64,000 nt of DNA from Rallus limicola (taxonomy: Eukaryota > Chordata > Aves > Gruiformes > Rallidae): NCBI GenBank assembly GCA_022605955.1, contig JAKCOZ010000005.1:55196750-55260749 (forward strand), written 5' to 3'. Positions 13,771 through 26,779 of the stretch are shown one piece after another. The notes below the pieces were generated by a model. The model made no database searches. It had not been told where the DNA came from and saw nothing but the letters and a program-made list of their open reading frames with translations. Both the position numbers and the translations under genes were made by a program. Positions within the stretch are counted from its first letter, which is position 1, and each line of letters begins with the position of its first letter.

Positions 13771-14260
13771 CACAGAATCACAAGGTTGGAAAAGACCTTT
13801 AAGATCATCGAGTCCAACTGTCCCTGTCCTGTGCTAAACCAGATCCCTGAGCACCTCATCTCCCCTCTGTTAAACACACCCAGGGCTGGGGACTCAGCCC
13901 CCTCCCTGGGCAGCCTGGGCCAGGCCCTGACAACTCTGCCAGGGAAGAACTTTTCCCTCCCAGCTGAGCTGACCCTGCCCTGGCACAGCTTGAGCCCATT
14001 GCCCCTTGTCCCATCTCCTGTCCCCTGGCTGAAGAGACCAGCGCCCACCTCTCTGCACCCTCCTGGCAGGGCAGTGGAGGTGGGGAGAAGGTCTCCCCTC
14101 AGCCTCCTCTTCTCCAGGCTGAACACCCCCAGCTGCCTCACCTCGGGCTCTCAGTCACTCTGTGCACACAACATGCACTGCAGGGTCCTGATCACTTTGG
14201 TGGCCTCCACTATCACTCAGTGTCTTGTACCAAGGAGTCCCAAACCGTACACAGCTCTGC
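13771..14260 (-). repeat. CR1 LINE 3' end
   Basis: Read on the plus strand it begins 'agtcacagaatcacaaggtt', 'ggaaaagacctttaagatca', which is the reverse complement of a CR1 tail. It continues through 'gggcagcctgggccaggccc' to 'ttctccaggctgaacacccc'. It is the best-preserved CR1 copy in the window. The 206-codon frame on the plus strand over 13648-14268 is antisense CR1 and not a gene. Confidence 0.9.
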
Positions 14261-17200
14261 ATATTTAATGAATGAGTGCCACAGGTGACACAGGGTCTGA
14301 TGTTTGAACTTGCTCCTTGCATTTCCTTTCCTAAGCACCGCAGTCTCCCTGATGATTTTAATGACATTTGCTAACTCTTAGCAGAAAGCAGCAACACTCC
14401 TGGCTACTGTAAAGCAGCTCATCTCTGTGGACTTCAAAATGGAGCCAGGCAGATTTGTACCTGGTCTGGGTGAGTCTGGCTGACCCCTGGACAGCTTCGT
14501 TACCATTCCCGTTTAAACAGATGAAGCTGTGATTGCAAATCGCCTTCCTGCCTAGTTACAAATAGCTAAATATCCAGTGGCACAATGAATGCTCCTGGGG
14601 AGAACAACCCAGTTATGGAATTCATAAATGGACAATAGTGTGGGGAGCTGTAGATTGTGTGTGGTTGGGGCGGGGGAGAAGGAGGGGGCAGCAGATCCCA
14701 GCATATGAGCAGAGAGAAATGGAAAAGTAAACATTCAAGAAGAGCAATATGTAATTCTTTGCACCAAAGCACACGGTAATCATGCTACAAAGCTGACTGC
14801 AAGGAAAAAGCTAAATGTATTTTCAAGCAGCTTTTCATCATCTTTTAATGCAAAGTAAGAACTGGAAACAAAAGAGGGAAGCCAGCTCTCTGCACACCTC
14901 CAGCCAGTTCTCTGTGGAGAAACAGTGACATCAGGAAAAACAATCTCAAGCCACAGGCCACCAGAAAGTGCCCCGCACACCCAGTGCAAATCACCACCAC
15001 ACACATGCCTGCCTTCTCTCGACATCCTGATCAAGAGTCTGGGCACCAACTGCTTTTCCCCATCACACAAACCATCCCTCCCAAAACAGATACCCTGCAT
15101 GAGGATATCTGTCATTAACAGTGGGTTTCCGTGAGATGCTCCCCCTTTCTTAGCAGAGGATGATCTCCCCAGTATCTTTGGTAGTTCCCTGTTTACTGTG
15201 CCTTGTTACCGGGGGGTACATCTGACCAAGGGAGGGCTTTGCACCCCAGATACCTGGGGAAAGGCTTTCCCCAACCTAGCTTTGGAAGAGACCCTAAAAT
15301 TACAAAAACACCAAGCTCTTTCCTAGTTATTCATCCTGTAGTCTCATCTTCTGTTCTCTCATCTGTTCCAAAACTTCCAAAATATTTAGTCTTTATATTT
15401 CAGCCATGCAAGCAAGACACTGTTGACTAAACCCACACTTCCACATTACCACAGCAATTACACATCTCCTGTCTCCAACTTCTTTAAATAGAGATGATTA
15501 ATATTTGGACTTTGCAATCCCTTGATTAGACAAGACACCCATGAGGAAGACACTCCTAGAGACCAATTGCCAACCTGGAAACCCCCTGTCAAAAATTATA
15601 AAAAGAAAAAGGAAATAAACCCCCAGCTCTTTCATCTGCTTCCTAGGAAGTCTCAGCTGTGTCTGTGTCACCGTGCAGAAGGCAATAAGAGACGATGTCG
15701 ACAGATGGGGAGCTGAGGACACAATTCACCCAGCCTTCAAGAAAGCTTACAGTCCCTGTACTATACATTAATCCACAAGGTCAGTAATGGGGAGGGGAAG
15801 GGGGGAGACACTAACCATGTAAGAAGATAAAGAATTAAGATGGAGGTAGCAGACAAAGCAGGCATGTCTGCAGTATTTAGCGTGGAATCTGGTGGAATGT
15901 CACAGGGGGCATCTCAGCTACAGGGCCATTTGCCAAAGGCATGACCAAAGGGGAGGAAAAGAGAGAAAAAAGAACAGAAGGAAAGAAAAGGTGCAGGAGA
16001 CACTCATCCAAGTGACAGTCAGTGCTGAACAGGGAGTAAATTAATCCAGGATGACACTGACAGACTAGGATTAAGTAGCTCACCCGTGTCATTAGGTTGC
16101 ATGCACATATAGATGAGCTAACGAAGGTAGGGACAATGCTTACCCCAAATAATTGAGGACACGAAGAAAAAAGGGTCAGGGGAAGGTTATAAAAATAGTA
16201 GATTAGGAAGCTTCCAGAGAAGCTCTCAAGTCAGCCCTTTTCTCACTTGTTCCTTTGCTAAATTATCTATTTCTGTTCTGATCACCTCTCCTGTCACCTG
16301 ACTTCCCTTTCTAGTTCCTCTCAGCCTCCAGCCTGTCCAAACTACCAATTCCTTTCCTTGATTTACCACACATGTCATCTTGCTCTGCAAGTACCACATT
16401 ATCTCACAGCCCTCCATGAAAGCCTATCAAGCTCCATTTCTTTGATAGAAGTCATCACTATGCTTCTGCTGATGAGGAATAACTTGCTAAGAAATGCCAA
16501 GTCAATCATCTGCCATCACTGGTCCAGAGCAGATACAACCAATGCACATCACCTTTTAAAACAGGCTTTTAGGATAGGCCCTGAGCTGAGACTGCTGAGA
16601 GTGGGCTCTGCTTCCCTCCTGCCTGCACCACTGTGTGTGTGATCAGATGCATCACCCCAATTCCATAGCTTCATTCCTTCAGCCTTTTTGCCAAGCCTCC
16701 TAACTACTTTACCTGATTTTTTTCCCCCCAGGGATCTCCTCTTGCTTTGGTGGTGTGAAGCGCATGCAGGGCAGCCTCAGAGGAATGGTGTCAGGACTGG
16801 TTGAAGTCAGTCTACAGTAGCATGGCTGCCATTGAAGGTCAGGACCACATTTTTCCTCTTCCTCCTTCAAACTGGTCAATGTGTTCAAATTTTAACTAGT
16901 CCCAGGGTTGAGATACAATTCACTGCAGAGCTGCAAGAACTCAGGAGCGGGCACAGTGGAGGAGGTGGATGTGTGTTTGGAGATGGAGGGAGTAGGTGAC
17001 TTCAGACTCTACCTCTGAGCTTTCCTGGAGTACAAATAGTACTGAGAATAAGAGAACAGGACCTTGCATGTTATGCTGCTTGGTCCATAGGCTTGCCTGA
17101 CACTGTACTTAGAGTTTCTTACAGCACTTGCCTGTTCCAGGTCCTCAGTGCATTCTGCCAGCCAACCTTCACTCTCCCACACAGGAATAATGAAAGCTGA

Positions 17201-18379
17201 AGATTGGTAATATTCACATCGTGCAAAAGTGGCTTAAATCTGATTTAACCTTTGGTAAATTAAAAAAATGATCAATCTCCCTCCAAACAGACAAAGAGAT
17301 AAGACTTAACTACATATCGCCCAAGTGGGAAAACAGGCCTCTGTTAAAGGCAGCTCTGTCCAGAGCAGGGACATTCATCAAAGACATGTGGCTATCCCTT
17401 TGTTTCAGTTTTCCTTCCTCAAGACTGCTGCAATTAGCATTTCTTAATGCAGCTCAGCTGAAACTGCCACTAATATAATCCGAAGTTGCTAACTACAATG
17501 TCATTGTGCACCGTAACGAATGTTTGCTTAAAGATCAATAGGTGAGGCCAGTGTTAATTGTTAAATTAAACATAAACATTGTCAAAACACATCCATCGTT
17601 ATTCTTCCACCTGATGACATGAACCTGGAGATCCCTTGGTGACCTTATATTCAGGCTCTGTGACCTTCAGGTGGTTTGCATCAGATTATCTTTACCTTAT
17701 GCAAACCGAGTGTTTTAACTGATCATTTGAGAATACAGCAGATTGCAGATCTCAGGCAGCCTCGGGAGGGTTTTCTTTGAGAAGCACTCTCTGAGGGGGG
17801 TAAAAACATCTAAAGGGTCTTTGGGAACATTTGTTGGGTACAGGGAAGCTTGGAGTAAAATATGTCACAGTTTAGCTGCAGCCATTCTTGATAACACCCG
17901 TTTCTGATCTGCCAATTCCCAGATGCTTTGCTGATGGGTGGCATTCAGTTCCTACTATCTAGTCACAGGAAGGCTCATGGTTCAGAGGATGGGCACCGTG
18001 GGTGATGCAGGAAGATTGGTGACCATAAGAAATACTGGGCTCCAGCTTGGCACAAGCACCTTTGCTCTCCCTGACTGTAGTGACACTGTTTGTAGCGGTG
18101 AACAGGAACTGATTCCTGCCCTGCTCCACCCCCCTACTTTGCTGTTATTGCCAGGTAATTAGAGCTTGCCAGAGGCTGCAGAGAGCCTGAAATAATTACT
18201 CCAACATGCAATATCTGTCATGCATCTTCAGATACTGAATTCACTGTAAAATTTGAAGACATTGAGTCTGTTTCTTTACACCACAGGGGCAAAACTGCAC
18301 AGGTTTCATTGGTTTATCAAACACCACCTCGAAACTTTTGAATGTTTGTGTCTGGATCATGCTGGTGGGGTCTGTTGCA
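14261..18379. other. Non-coding intergenic sequence
   Basis: I see no gene. A minus-strand frame of 111 codons (15115-14780) has no recognisable family. No RNA gene or long repeat was seen. Confidence 0.55.
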
Positions 18380-18650
18380 GAGCCCCTTTCCTCTGTCAGT
18401 TAAAAGCTTCACTCGAACTTCCAGCCTTGATTTATTCTGAGCCAGTTCCTGCCTATTTGTTCTTGTGCCAGCATTTCAGCTTATATAGCTCTTATCCCTC
18501 CCTAGTGTTTACCCCCCCGATGCATTTCTGGAGAGCAGGCCTATCTCTTCCCAGCCTTCATGTTATTAGGCTGAACAAGCCCTGCACTTTCAGCCTTCTT
18601 TTATAAAATAGGTTCTCCATTTCCCCAGTCACCCCAGTAACCCAGCCAAT
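18380..18650 (-). repeat. Probable old, diverged CR1 fragment
   Basis: Phrases such as 'ttaggctgaacaagccctgc' and 'ataggttctccatttcccc' match the reverse complement of the CR1 3' region in a diverged form. No intact tail is seen, and edges are approximate. Confidence 0.4.
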
Positions 18651-21079
18651 CTGAATCTTAAACATGGGCAACCACAACTGTCCCACTCAGGTTTTCCTTC
18701 GTGTCTTCTGCAACAATATTAACATTACCACAGTTCTGTAATAAAATGGATATATTCTAGGATTGTGGTTGTTCTGTACACAGACAGGTTGCATAGTGGC
18801 CCATCTCTATCCCCTAAGTATTTAACACAGTCTTTGGGTATATCTGTCTTTCAAGCTGAAGAGTCCATGGTTTAAGGCAGCAACTTCTGTTATTGGTCCC
18901 AATGTGCATTGACTTTGTGCTTCACAATACCCAAATTCTGTTAAGTTGATCTGAATCAACAGTGCTACCAGGTTTTTTATCAGCAGTGTGTTTCATTAGC
19001 TCCAGCAACTCCATAAACATTTTCTAGTTCCTCATTTCTTCTTCCCAAGTCACCTTCCATCCTTGCCCTTTTGACCACTCTTTGTCCCATGACAGAACAC
19101 TGGTTTTAATCCTCATCTTCCCCATCATCACCACAAACTCCCTGTACAGCACAATATATTCAATTCTTCAGAGAAACCTAGCTAGACTGGGGCATTACAC
19201 TGTTCTTGACTTCTGCTCAGTGAAAGCTCTCCATGGAGCCCAGCACAATCTCTCTCTCACAAACTCATCTTTCATTTATCCCATTTTTTCATGTGCCTTC
19301 ACGTAGTCAGTTATTTAAAAAGCTGCTCGAAAGCACTGCATAGTATTGAGGTACAGCCAGGAGTTTCCCTAATCACTTTTCAACAGCTGCTCCATCCTTT
19401 ATTACAGGTACAGTGTTTGCTACTTCCCAGTCAAATGCTCCAGGCAGAGTACTCAGGCTTTGAACAGTTTATTGAGAATCTTTGCTACGGGGATGGTGAT
19501 TTCATGTGTCAGTTCCTTCTCTCTCCTGAGGCTGATCTGATCCTTACAGTCTTGAACAGGCGAAGCACTTGGAGTTCTGCATGCTGCACATGACCCTCTC
19601 TGGTTCTGTTCACTCATTCCCATTAGCCATCTTCATCCCTAAGGAAAGCTGAGGTAGTGCCCCTTCAGTGTTTGGATGGCATGTACTAATCCCCAACCCA
19701 TGCTTCTTGTGTGGTGGACCCATTCATTCTTTTTCACTTATATGCCTAATGAGCCTTCTATTGTTTCTTTTCCTTACTGTACAAGATCCTCTCAGTTTCA
19801 TATCCCCATTTTAGACCATCATCTCCTAACTTTCAAGACATGGCTTCTCTACCTGATCTACCCCTTCTTCTATTGCTCACACCATTTCACACCATATACC
19901 CTTTTCAATGGTATTATTTATCTGCTCAGGTCTAAATCCCTTCCTGACAGGTTTTTCTCACTAGTAAACAACACAACTTCCAGATAACTTCTACACTTCT
20001 GTTAAAGAAATCCCCAGCATTTTACATCTCTAAAACCACCCTAGTAGTAGTTGTAATACCCTACTTCATTCACCTGCTTTAGACACCAGCATGAGTTACT
20101 GCTTGCCAGGAATATGTACAGTTTGGGGACTCTCTCTTTGCATTTCTTACAGGATGACTGAAGCCACTTGTTAACTAGCTACTCAGTTAAGGGCAAGATG
20201 CATCCTGAATGGTTGTACACATGAGCTGTCTTCTCAGCTCCAGGCAGCTTTGCAGTAACAGGGAATGTGTGAAGCTTTGTCTGTCTGGGCTCTGTAATAC
20301 AGCCTGTGGCTTTTTATAGTCCCTAGCTGATGCCTAGACAAGATGCCAAGCACCAGTTGAGACTTTGAACCCAGGTTAACAGGTAACAGCTCTTCTGCAC
20401 CGTGATCATCCCATAGATCAAATTTTCTGCCTGCATGATTGAGGCTACACATGTCTCTTCAAGTCTGCGCTGGCACGACTGAACTGTTATCGGTGTTACA
20501 CAGAAATGAGTTGCCTTCTGATGGGATTCTCGAGTGGAGCACTGCGTAAACCCTGCAGTTTTAATTTGCTGGAAGGAAGAATACCACTTTGATATTCACC
20601 CTCACTTCTGTCAAACAAGATACGTGCTCTGATCTGCCATGACTGCAATTTCATAACTTCAGAAATACACAGTCACACAGCAGCGAGGACGTGTTTTTGC
20701 TAAAGTCAACAAACCCAACGTGACACTGTTTTAGGCTTCCTGTTATTTCTCCCTGTGTTGTTAAAGCTGTTGGGTCCTCTCCTAATAAAGGTATTTATTC
20801 ATGTTACACCGATTTCACAACTGCATAAAAGCACGGGAGCCTCAACCGTAGCAACTGAAATAATAAACACTGACATTTCATCAAGATAAGAAAGACACAG
20901 AGAGCTAGAATTAGGAGGGCTGCTAAAAACCCACTCAAACAGCCTCCTCACTTCCCCCCCCTTTTTTTTTTTTCCTGAAAAACCTGGGGAAAAAAACTCA
21001 ACAAAGCGAGAGATGGAAAGAGATAGAAATCTCCAGATTTCAACTTCTCCACACCATTAATTATGGCAGTTAGAGGAAT
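18651..21079. other. Non-coding intergenic sequence
   Basis: No supported gene. The pyrimidine-rich plus strand at 18,900-20,050 gives frames of about 100 codons with no domain. It could be an ancient, degenerate repeat, but I cannot name one. Confidence 0.5.
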
Positions 21080-21240
21080 CAAGCGCTTTGCACAGATTTT
21101 GCCTGGATTCAGGAAAGCGCTTTAGCATGGGTTTAAGTTTACCCTCTGTTTGGAAAGTACTTAAGTATAGGCTTAACTTCAAGCAGACGTTTAAGTCCCC
21201 TTGACTTTAACATGTGCTCAAGTACTACCTACAAAGGAAG
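21080..21240. repeat. Possible ancient amniote repeat rich in TTAAG motifs
   Basis: This block repeats the motifs 'gtttaag', 'acttaagt', 'gcttaac' and 'gtttaagtccccttgacttt'. It resembles an old repeat shared by reptiles and birds ('...cttaagtcccattgacttca'). The family is not certain. Confidence 0.3.
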
Positions 21241-21254
21241 CATTTTCCTGAAGC

Positions 21255-21425
21255 AGAAGACCATCTTGGCTTAGGCACTGGATTAGCTGTCAAGAGACGG
21301 GGATTTGCTCCTGGCTCTACCCCTGGCCATTGACAGGGTGAGCCCAGGCAAAATGACATCCCTACTCCGCGCTTTGGTTTCACCACCTATAAGATGGGGC
21401 TAGATGCACTGCCCTTTGCAAAGTG
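21255..21425 (+). repeat. MIR-like CORE-SINE fragment
   Basis: The order of phrases matches the MIR consensus: 'ggcactggattagctgtcaa', 'gctcctggctctacccctgg', 'ggtttcaccacctataagat' and 'ggggctagatgcactgccc'. These correspond to the MIR 'gttctagtcctggctctgcc' and 'tttcctcatctgtaaaatgg' blocks. It is diverged, as expected of an ancient amniote SINE. Confidence 0.55.
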
Positions 21426-22374
21426 CTCCAATGTGGACACGTTAAAGCAACTAAATTTAAAAAGGACACATTCATGCCATTATCAGGCTTCTCTTGCTTC
21501 TTCTTCCTTTCAGACAATGGGTGTTGGTAACTGCTGGACAACGAAGGATCTCAACCACACATCCTCCTTATCCTTCCCTCATAACTCTAAATAAGGGCCA
21601 ATTTCTGCTTTTTATACATGTCTTGAAAACTCTTTTTTTTTAAAAAAAAACATTAAAAATTCCATTGAAGTTAATGGGTTATTAAGTTGTTGGATGCATT
21701 TTACACCTTCATATGTGAAGTGAGTTTGGATTTTCATTAGTTAGAGCTAACACCAATTTTCAATAAAATATTAACCAAACACACAGAGAAATAGTTCATG
21801 TGGATCTATCCACTACTTCAATAAAATTAATAGACTTAGATATTTACTCTTGCCCCAGCAGTAATATTTTCCCACATTACATTTCAAACAGTGAAATGAC
21901 ACTAAATTCATTTAAAACAAATTTATATTATTGTTATTTTAAACAATACTTAATTCAATTTCAGTGTTTGGCATGCAAAGTTTGAAAATATCAATATTAT
22001 TGTTTAATGTAAAAAAAATAATAATAATTCAGCTACAAATTATTAGCATATGCAAGCTTCCTAAATTACTTCCAGGGCTGATATTTACATTAAACAGAAA
22101 ATGAGCAAAACCAGCCAGATGTAACTGTGCCATACAGGGAATGGGGCTGCTAAGACTTAAAACAAAAAAGGGCATTCAGCCCTAGTTTCAGTCCTCTCAT
22201 CTGCACTTGGTGGTAGCTCGACTAGGGGACCATCACCTTGGGTTTGCTGTAGGTCAGCTGAAAACAGAGCGACATGAAGATGACATGAGAAGGGGAGACA
22301 ACCCACACACTGCTCACTGTGGAGATTTTTGGGCTATATTTTTCATGAGCAAACTTCTAAATACATGACAAATA

Positions 22375-22415
22375 GCATCACTTCCCTCACAGATGGGGAA
22401 ACTGAGGCACCACAG
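22375..22415 (+). repeat. MIR-like fragment (short)
   Basis: 'ctcacagatggggaaactga' followed by 'ggcacca' is close to the MIR core phrase 'acagatgaggaaactgaggc'. It is short, so the family call is tentative. Confidence 0.45.
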
Positions 22416-24204
22416 CTCTTCTTACCATAGAGGATACTGGATATATGGCCATGAGGGTAGGGGACATGAGCCCCTGCCATTGCAGCCCATCCTCCCAGCC
22501 ACAGCTCAGCCCTCACCTCCTTGTCTCCTTAACAACCAGCATGGCTCCTCACATAGCAGAGCAAGGTCTGTCTCTGGAGAGGAAAAGCCAAAGCTGACAG
22601 CCCATCCTCTACCATGTAGCTGTGGCAACAACTCCCCTCAGGGCTAGGGAGTGGCAAACATATTGTGTGCAGGCTTCCTGTCATGGCAGGCCCTCAAAGG
22701 ACCGCACCTGGAGAGCAGCGGTTTTATTGCCTACTAATAGCATACATTTTATACTATAATATAATATAATAGCCTATGTTGTTATACTTCTAATATATTA
22801 GTCTAACATCTAGATTAATACATGTGCTGCAGGGAGATTATATGTCAGCTTCCGGGTCAGCACGGAGTGGTGCTGGTGGAGCTCAGGCCGTCGTGGGCCA
22901 ATGCTTCAGAGGGATGGCTAAACCCAGCTGTTTCCTTGAAAGGAATCAGATGCCTTGTACTATTTTGGCCTCCCCTTCTTGGGAAAAGGCTGGTTTAATC
23001 TTTTGGGCCAGATATTTCAGCAAATGAAGGGGATTGTAATTAACAGGAAGCTAAAATAAGACCTGGGTTTGTTTGAGCTGCCTGGAGGCACCTGGGAGGA
23101 TGCTGGCATTTGCAGAAATGTTTTCTAGTGCTTTCACCCCATGTATGACCAGTTGGGTTAGCTGGCCAACATCACCCCTTAACCTCAGTGTTGCTGGGCC
23201 ACGTGCTTGTTGCCCTGTGGCCAGAGCAATCTGGGATCAAACCCCTTCTGCACTTGGGATTTAAGATCAACTCATGGGGAAGGAGTGTCAGCACAGTGCA
23301 GATGAATCCCACTTTGGGCAAATGACATTTAAAACAACAAACAGTTCAAAGCTTGTAAACCAGGTGGAGAGTCAAGGTAAATAACATGCTCGCATGTCCC
23401 TGAATGCTCCATCAACAGGAAGGAGATGCTCTATCACTTGGAAACAAGCTGCTCCCTAAAAATTGCCAGGATGGCTCTTGCCAAGCTTTCCTGCTAACAG
23501 CAACACATCATCAGAACCTAGGAATGCTCGCAGAAAACCAGTGAGTCAAGGCAACCTTTGAGGAAATCACTAAGTATATTTAGATTTGATCTTTACCTGC
23601 TAATGTGGTCCTTAAAAACCCTTTTAACAAAGAAGCAGTTGCTATTTGAGGATGCCTTCCCCACATTCAGCACTCAGAGGAGCTCTGGTTCAGAATAAAA
23701 CAAGTGGCTAGAAGAGTGTGTGGGTATTTAGCTAATTATATGTTTGGTAAAATTGTGTTTTAAAACAATGCTGCTTGTCTCCTCCCTTTGCAGAGTGCCA
23801 GTTCACTGGAGTGTTTCCCATGGATTCACAATTAGATGTAATTAGGTCTTGTGATTTCCACATTTGTCTTCATGTCACAAAGTTTACTACTAAAAATGCT
23901 CATTTCGATGGTAGGCGTTTTCTAATTGCTTACAGCCTGCAGCAGTAATAGAAACCATTGGCAGCTGCAGCACCTGAGTTTGCTGTTGGATCAAGGCATT
24001 ACTCCCCGCTCAAATTTTTAGGAGGATGTTGCAGCTCCAGAAGTCTCAGCCAGCACTTTGTCTGGGTCAGCTGCACTGATGTCAAGGACAGGGGACTTAC
24101 ACCTGCCTGCTGGCTGACCTGGCAAACCCACTAGTAATTTGGGAGGTGAATTAGAGCCAAAGTTTAATAGGTACTAAAAATTTAGACAGGAGGAATTGAG
24201 CTTT

Positions 24205-24249
24205 TCTCCTTTTCCTTTTCCTTTTCCTTTTTCTTTTTTTTTTTTCCCC
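24205..24249. repeat. (TTTTCC)n pyrimidine tract
   Basis: Repeated TTTTCC units run into about 12 T and then CCCCC. It is a polypyrimidine/polypurine simple repeat. Confidence 0.9.
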
Positions 24250-26470
24250 CAGAAAAACCATGTCAGTATTAACATACTCATTTACAAACCTTTTAGAATT
24301 CAGGTCTGTGACTGATGTTACTTTAGTGCTATGCAAGGCATTTCTGCAGTGTGTAGAAGGGACCTGTCTGCTGTGCGTTGCCAAGGTGGACAGGACAAGA
24401 AGCGACAGGACAAAAACAACAGGACTGAGATGCAAAAGAAAAACACAAATTGGGCAATAGGAAAAAGGCTGCAGAGTGAGGACTGTGAATGGTGAACTAG
24501 GCTGGTGGTGATACAGTTTCTTCTAAATTGAAGGTCTTTAAGATCTTTAAGAACAGCCAGGGAAATAGCTAGCAGTAGTGATTTTGGTTTTGTTGGATAC
24601 CAAACATGGGAGATGGACTAAATGGTTTCCTTTTGAACCTTATTTTTTGGGTTTATGAGTAGCACAAGTCTTTCTTTAGTCGACCATTGTACATACTGTC
24701 TCGCTATGTGTGTATTTGTCACGTAAGTCATATGGGCACCAGTCCCCTCTCCTGGCTGGATCTCCTAAGCTCTTAAATGCATTCCCCTGAAGAGTGCATA
24801 GCAGAAGGGCGTATTTGACAAGCACAATTGGAGATAAGCAGCCCTGAGGAATTTTAGGACATTGAAGAAAGAAAATAATCTTCTGGTTTCTTCTTTGCAC
24901 AAAAAAAAAGATTTAAAATAACTCCATCCCCTCTGGACTGCCGAAAGAGACACTCTAAACCAGATAATCTCCAGCTCTTAGACAGAACATTTTCTCTGTT
25001 GATCTCAAAGATCTTCGCTAAGGAGGTCAGCAGTGCGATCCTGTTTTGCTGATGCACACAGGTGTGCAGACCTGAGTCGTGGCCATGTTGCCAGGTAAGC
25101 AGAGGTGGGATCTGCTTTTTCTGCTTGGAGACAGATCCAGGCTGTTCTCACTCTTTCTTGCAGATGGAGAGCACAGCACCTCCAGCCTGTGCATCTGTGT
25201 GGGCAGACCAGCTGGGCCCCGGCAGAGCTAAGCTTTCTATGTCTAAGTCCATCAGCAGACACCATAAGACCAGCTCGTTCTTAGCACGCTGCAGATGCTG
25301 TGTGCCTCACCCACTGCTTGGCAACATGGACGATAGGCGTGCATGGGTCACAAAATACAGTGATTGCTCTCATTTCCTCTTCCTCACCATGCTGGGTAGG
25401 CATATTACCAGCTACTGGTTTATGTTCACCCCACAGGTCATAGGATGGAGTAGAAGTAGAGCTAATGGTGTCATCCAGTTGTCCAGGCGCCTGTCTTTGC
25501 CTGGAGCAAGCACGCTTACGGATGATGCATGTGGTTTTGCCTATTCCACCTGCAGAGACTGCAGCTCTTTGTCTAGTAAATGCTGCTGTGACAAAAGCTG
25601 TTCCCTATCACTCCCTTTTATTAAATATTTGAAACAACACTGGCTTGGTGCTTTTCCTCAAGCTCCACAATTGTGGATTTAGGATTGACAATAGAGAAGC
25701 AGCACAGAAATGGTATATGTGTGCACAGGGATAACACCTAAACATTAAAGGCCTGGTGATCCTGACATCACATAAGACTTTATTTGCTTCTTCAGTCAAG
25801 GTTTAAGAAAAGAGCCCACCAAAACCCAACAACAAACCTAAAAACTATCATCTAGTTTATTTTTGTCTGGAACTGCAGGGCAGATGAGTTTTCCAGAAGG
25901 GATAGAAGGCTGCCATCGATTTTATTATTGAGTCAGTTTTAATGAGTCACAGTATTTTTGGAAGGCTTTTAAGATTACTGTAAAGTGCTTAGTTACAGTG
26001 GCTACAGGTGCCAAGGCAGGAAAGGAAATAACAAAGAAATGCACAGCAGCTGTATTGCCACGCTTCCCCTCAGAACTGGGATCAGCAGAACAACACACGT
26101 GGAAAATGCAAAAGAAAATAGGAGAAGATGTAAGAGATGACAGAAGTCAGCATGGTCAGCTGCTACACTAAAGCAAAATGCATTTTATTTAAGGTACTGC
26201 CCAGTGCTCCTATGCTGCAAGTCGGAGAGGGCCACTGACAGACTCTGGATTGCCAGACATTCGGTGAATCGCATGTCCTTCAAGCTGTCCTTCGATTGTA
26301 AGTCACTTGCTCCCATAGCTGCCAAGCTCTACCACTGCCATCCTGTGTTGAATGAAACTGTGGAAACATCTCATTTAGCAGATGAGAGGAGGGGAGGCAG
26401 GAGAGGGGGGAAAGAGGTGGTATGAAGAGGAAAAAACTAATTTTTAATTTGTGACTTGAACAGCCTTGCC

Positions 26471-26488
26471 TTTTTTTTTTTTTTTTTT
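26471..26488. repeat. Poly-T(18) tract
   Basis: A run of 18 T. No target-site duplication or retroposon body was recognised beside it. Confidence 0.9.
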
Positions 26489-26779
26489 CACCTCTACTAC
26501 TCTGAAATACACAGGGCACAACTTTCAGAGACCTTACAGAGATGTTCTGCATTGTAGGGTAAAAAAAACAGTCAGTGTTTTCTACTAAAAAGAATATGCT
26601 AAAAAAGTGCATTTGAAATATCTGGGGATGGAAAACAAACAGCCCCAAAAAATCCTAGAGCAATTTAGAGAAAAATTTCTCTAGAAATAGGTCTAGAGAA
26701 AAAAGCTTCCCATTCCTATATGATGTGCAGGCTGGATTTTCAGATCCTTCCCGTGAAGACAGGACTCAGAGCTAGGTGG

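Larger units (their letters stand above)
22416..26779. other. Non-coding intergenic sequence
   Basis: I see no recognisable gene. A TATAATA-type run lies at 22750-22800. A plus-strand frame of 206 codons (25062-25682) is the longest open frame outside repeats and the retrovirus, but it has no domain, no repeats and no flanking gene structure. I do not call it a gene. Confidence 0.5.

Noticed and set aside
13648..14268. 206-codon plus-strand open frame
   Set aside because: It coincides with an antisense CR1 3' end (13771-14260); the same residues arise from any well-preserved copy of this repeat.
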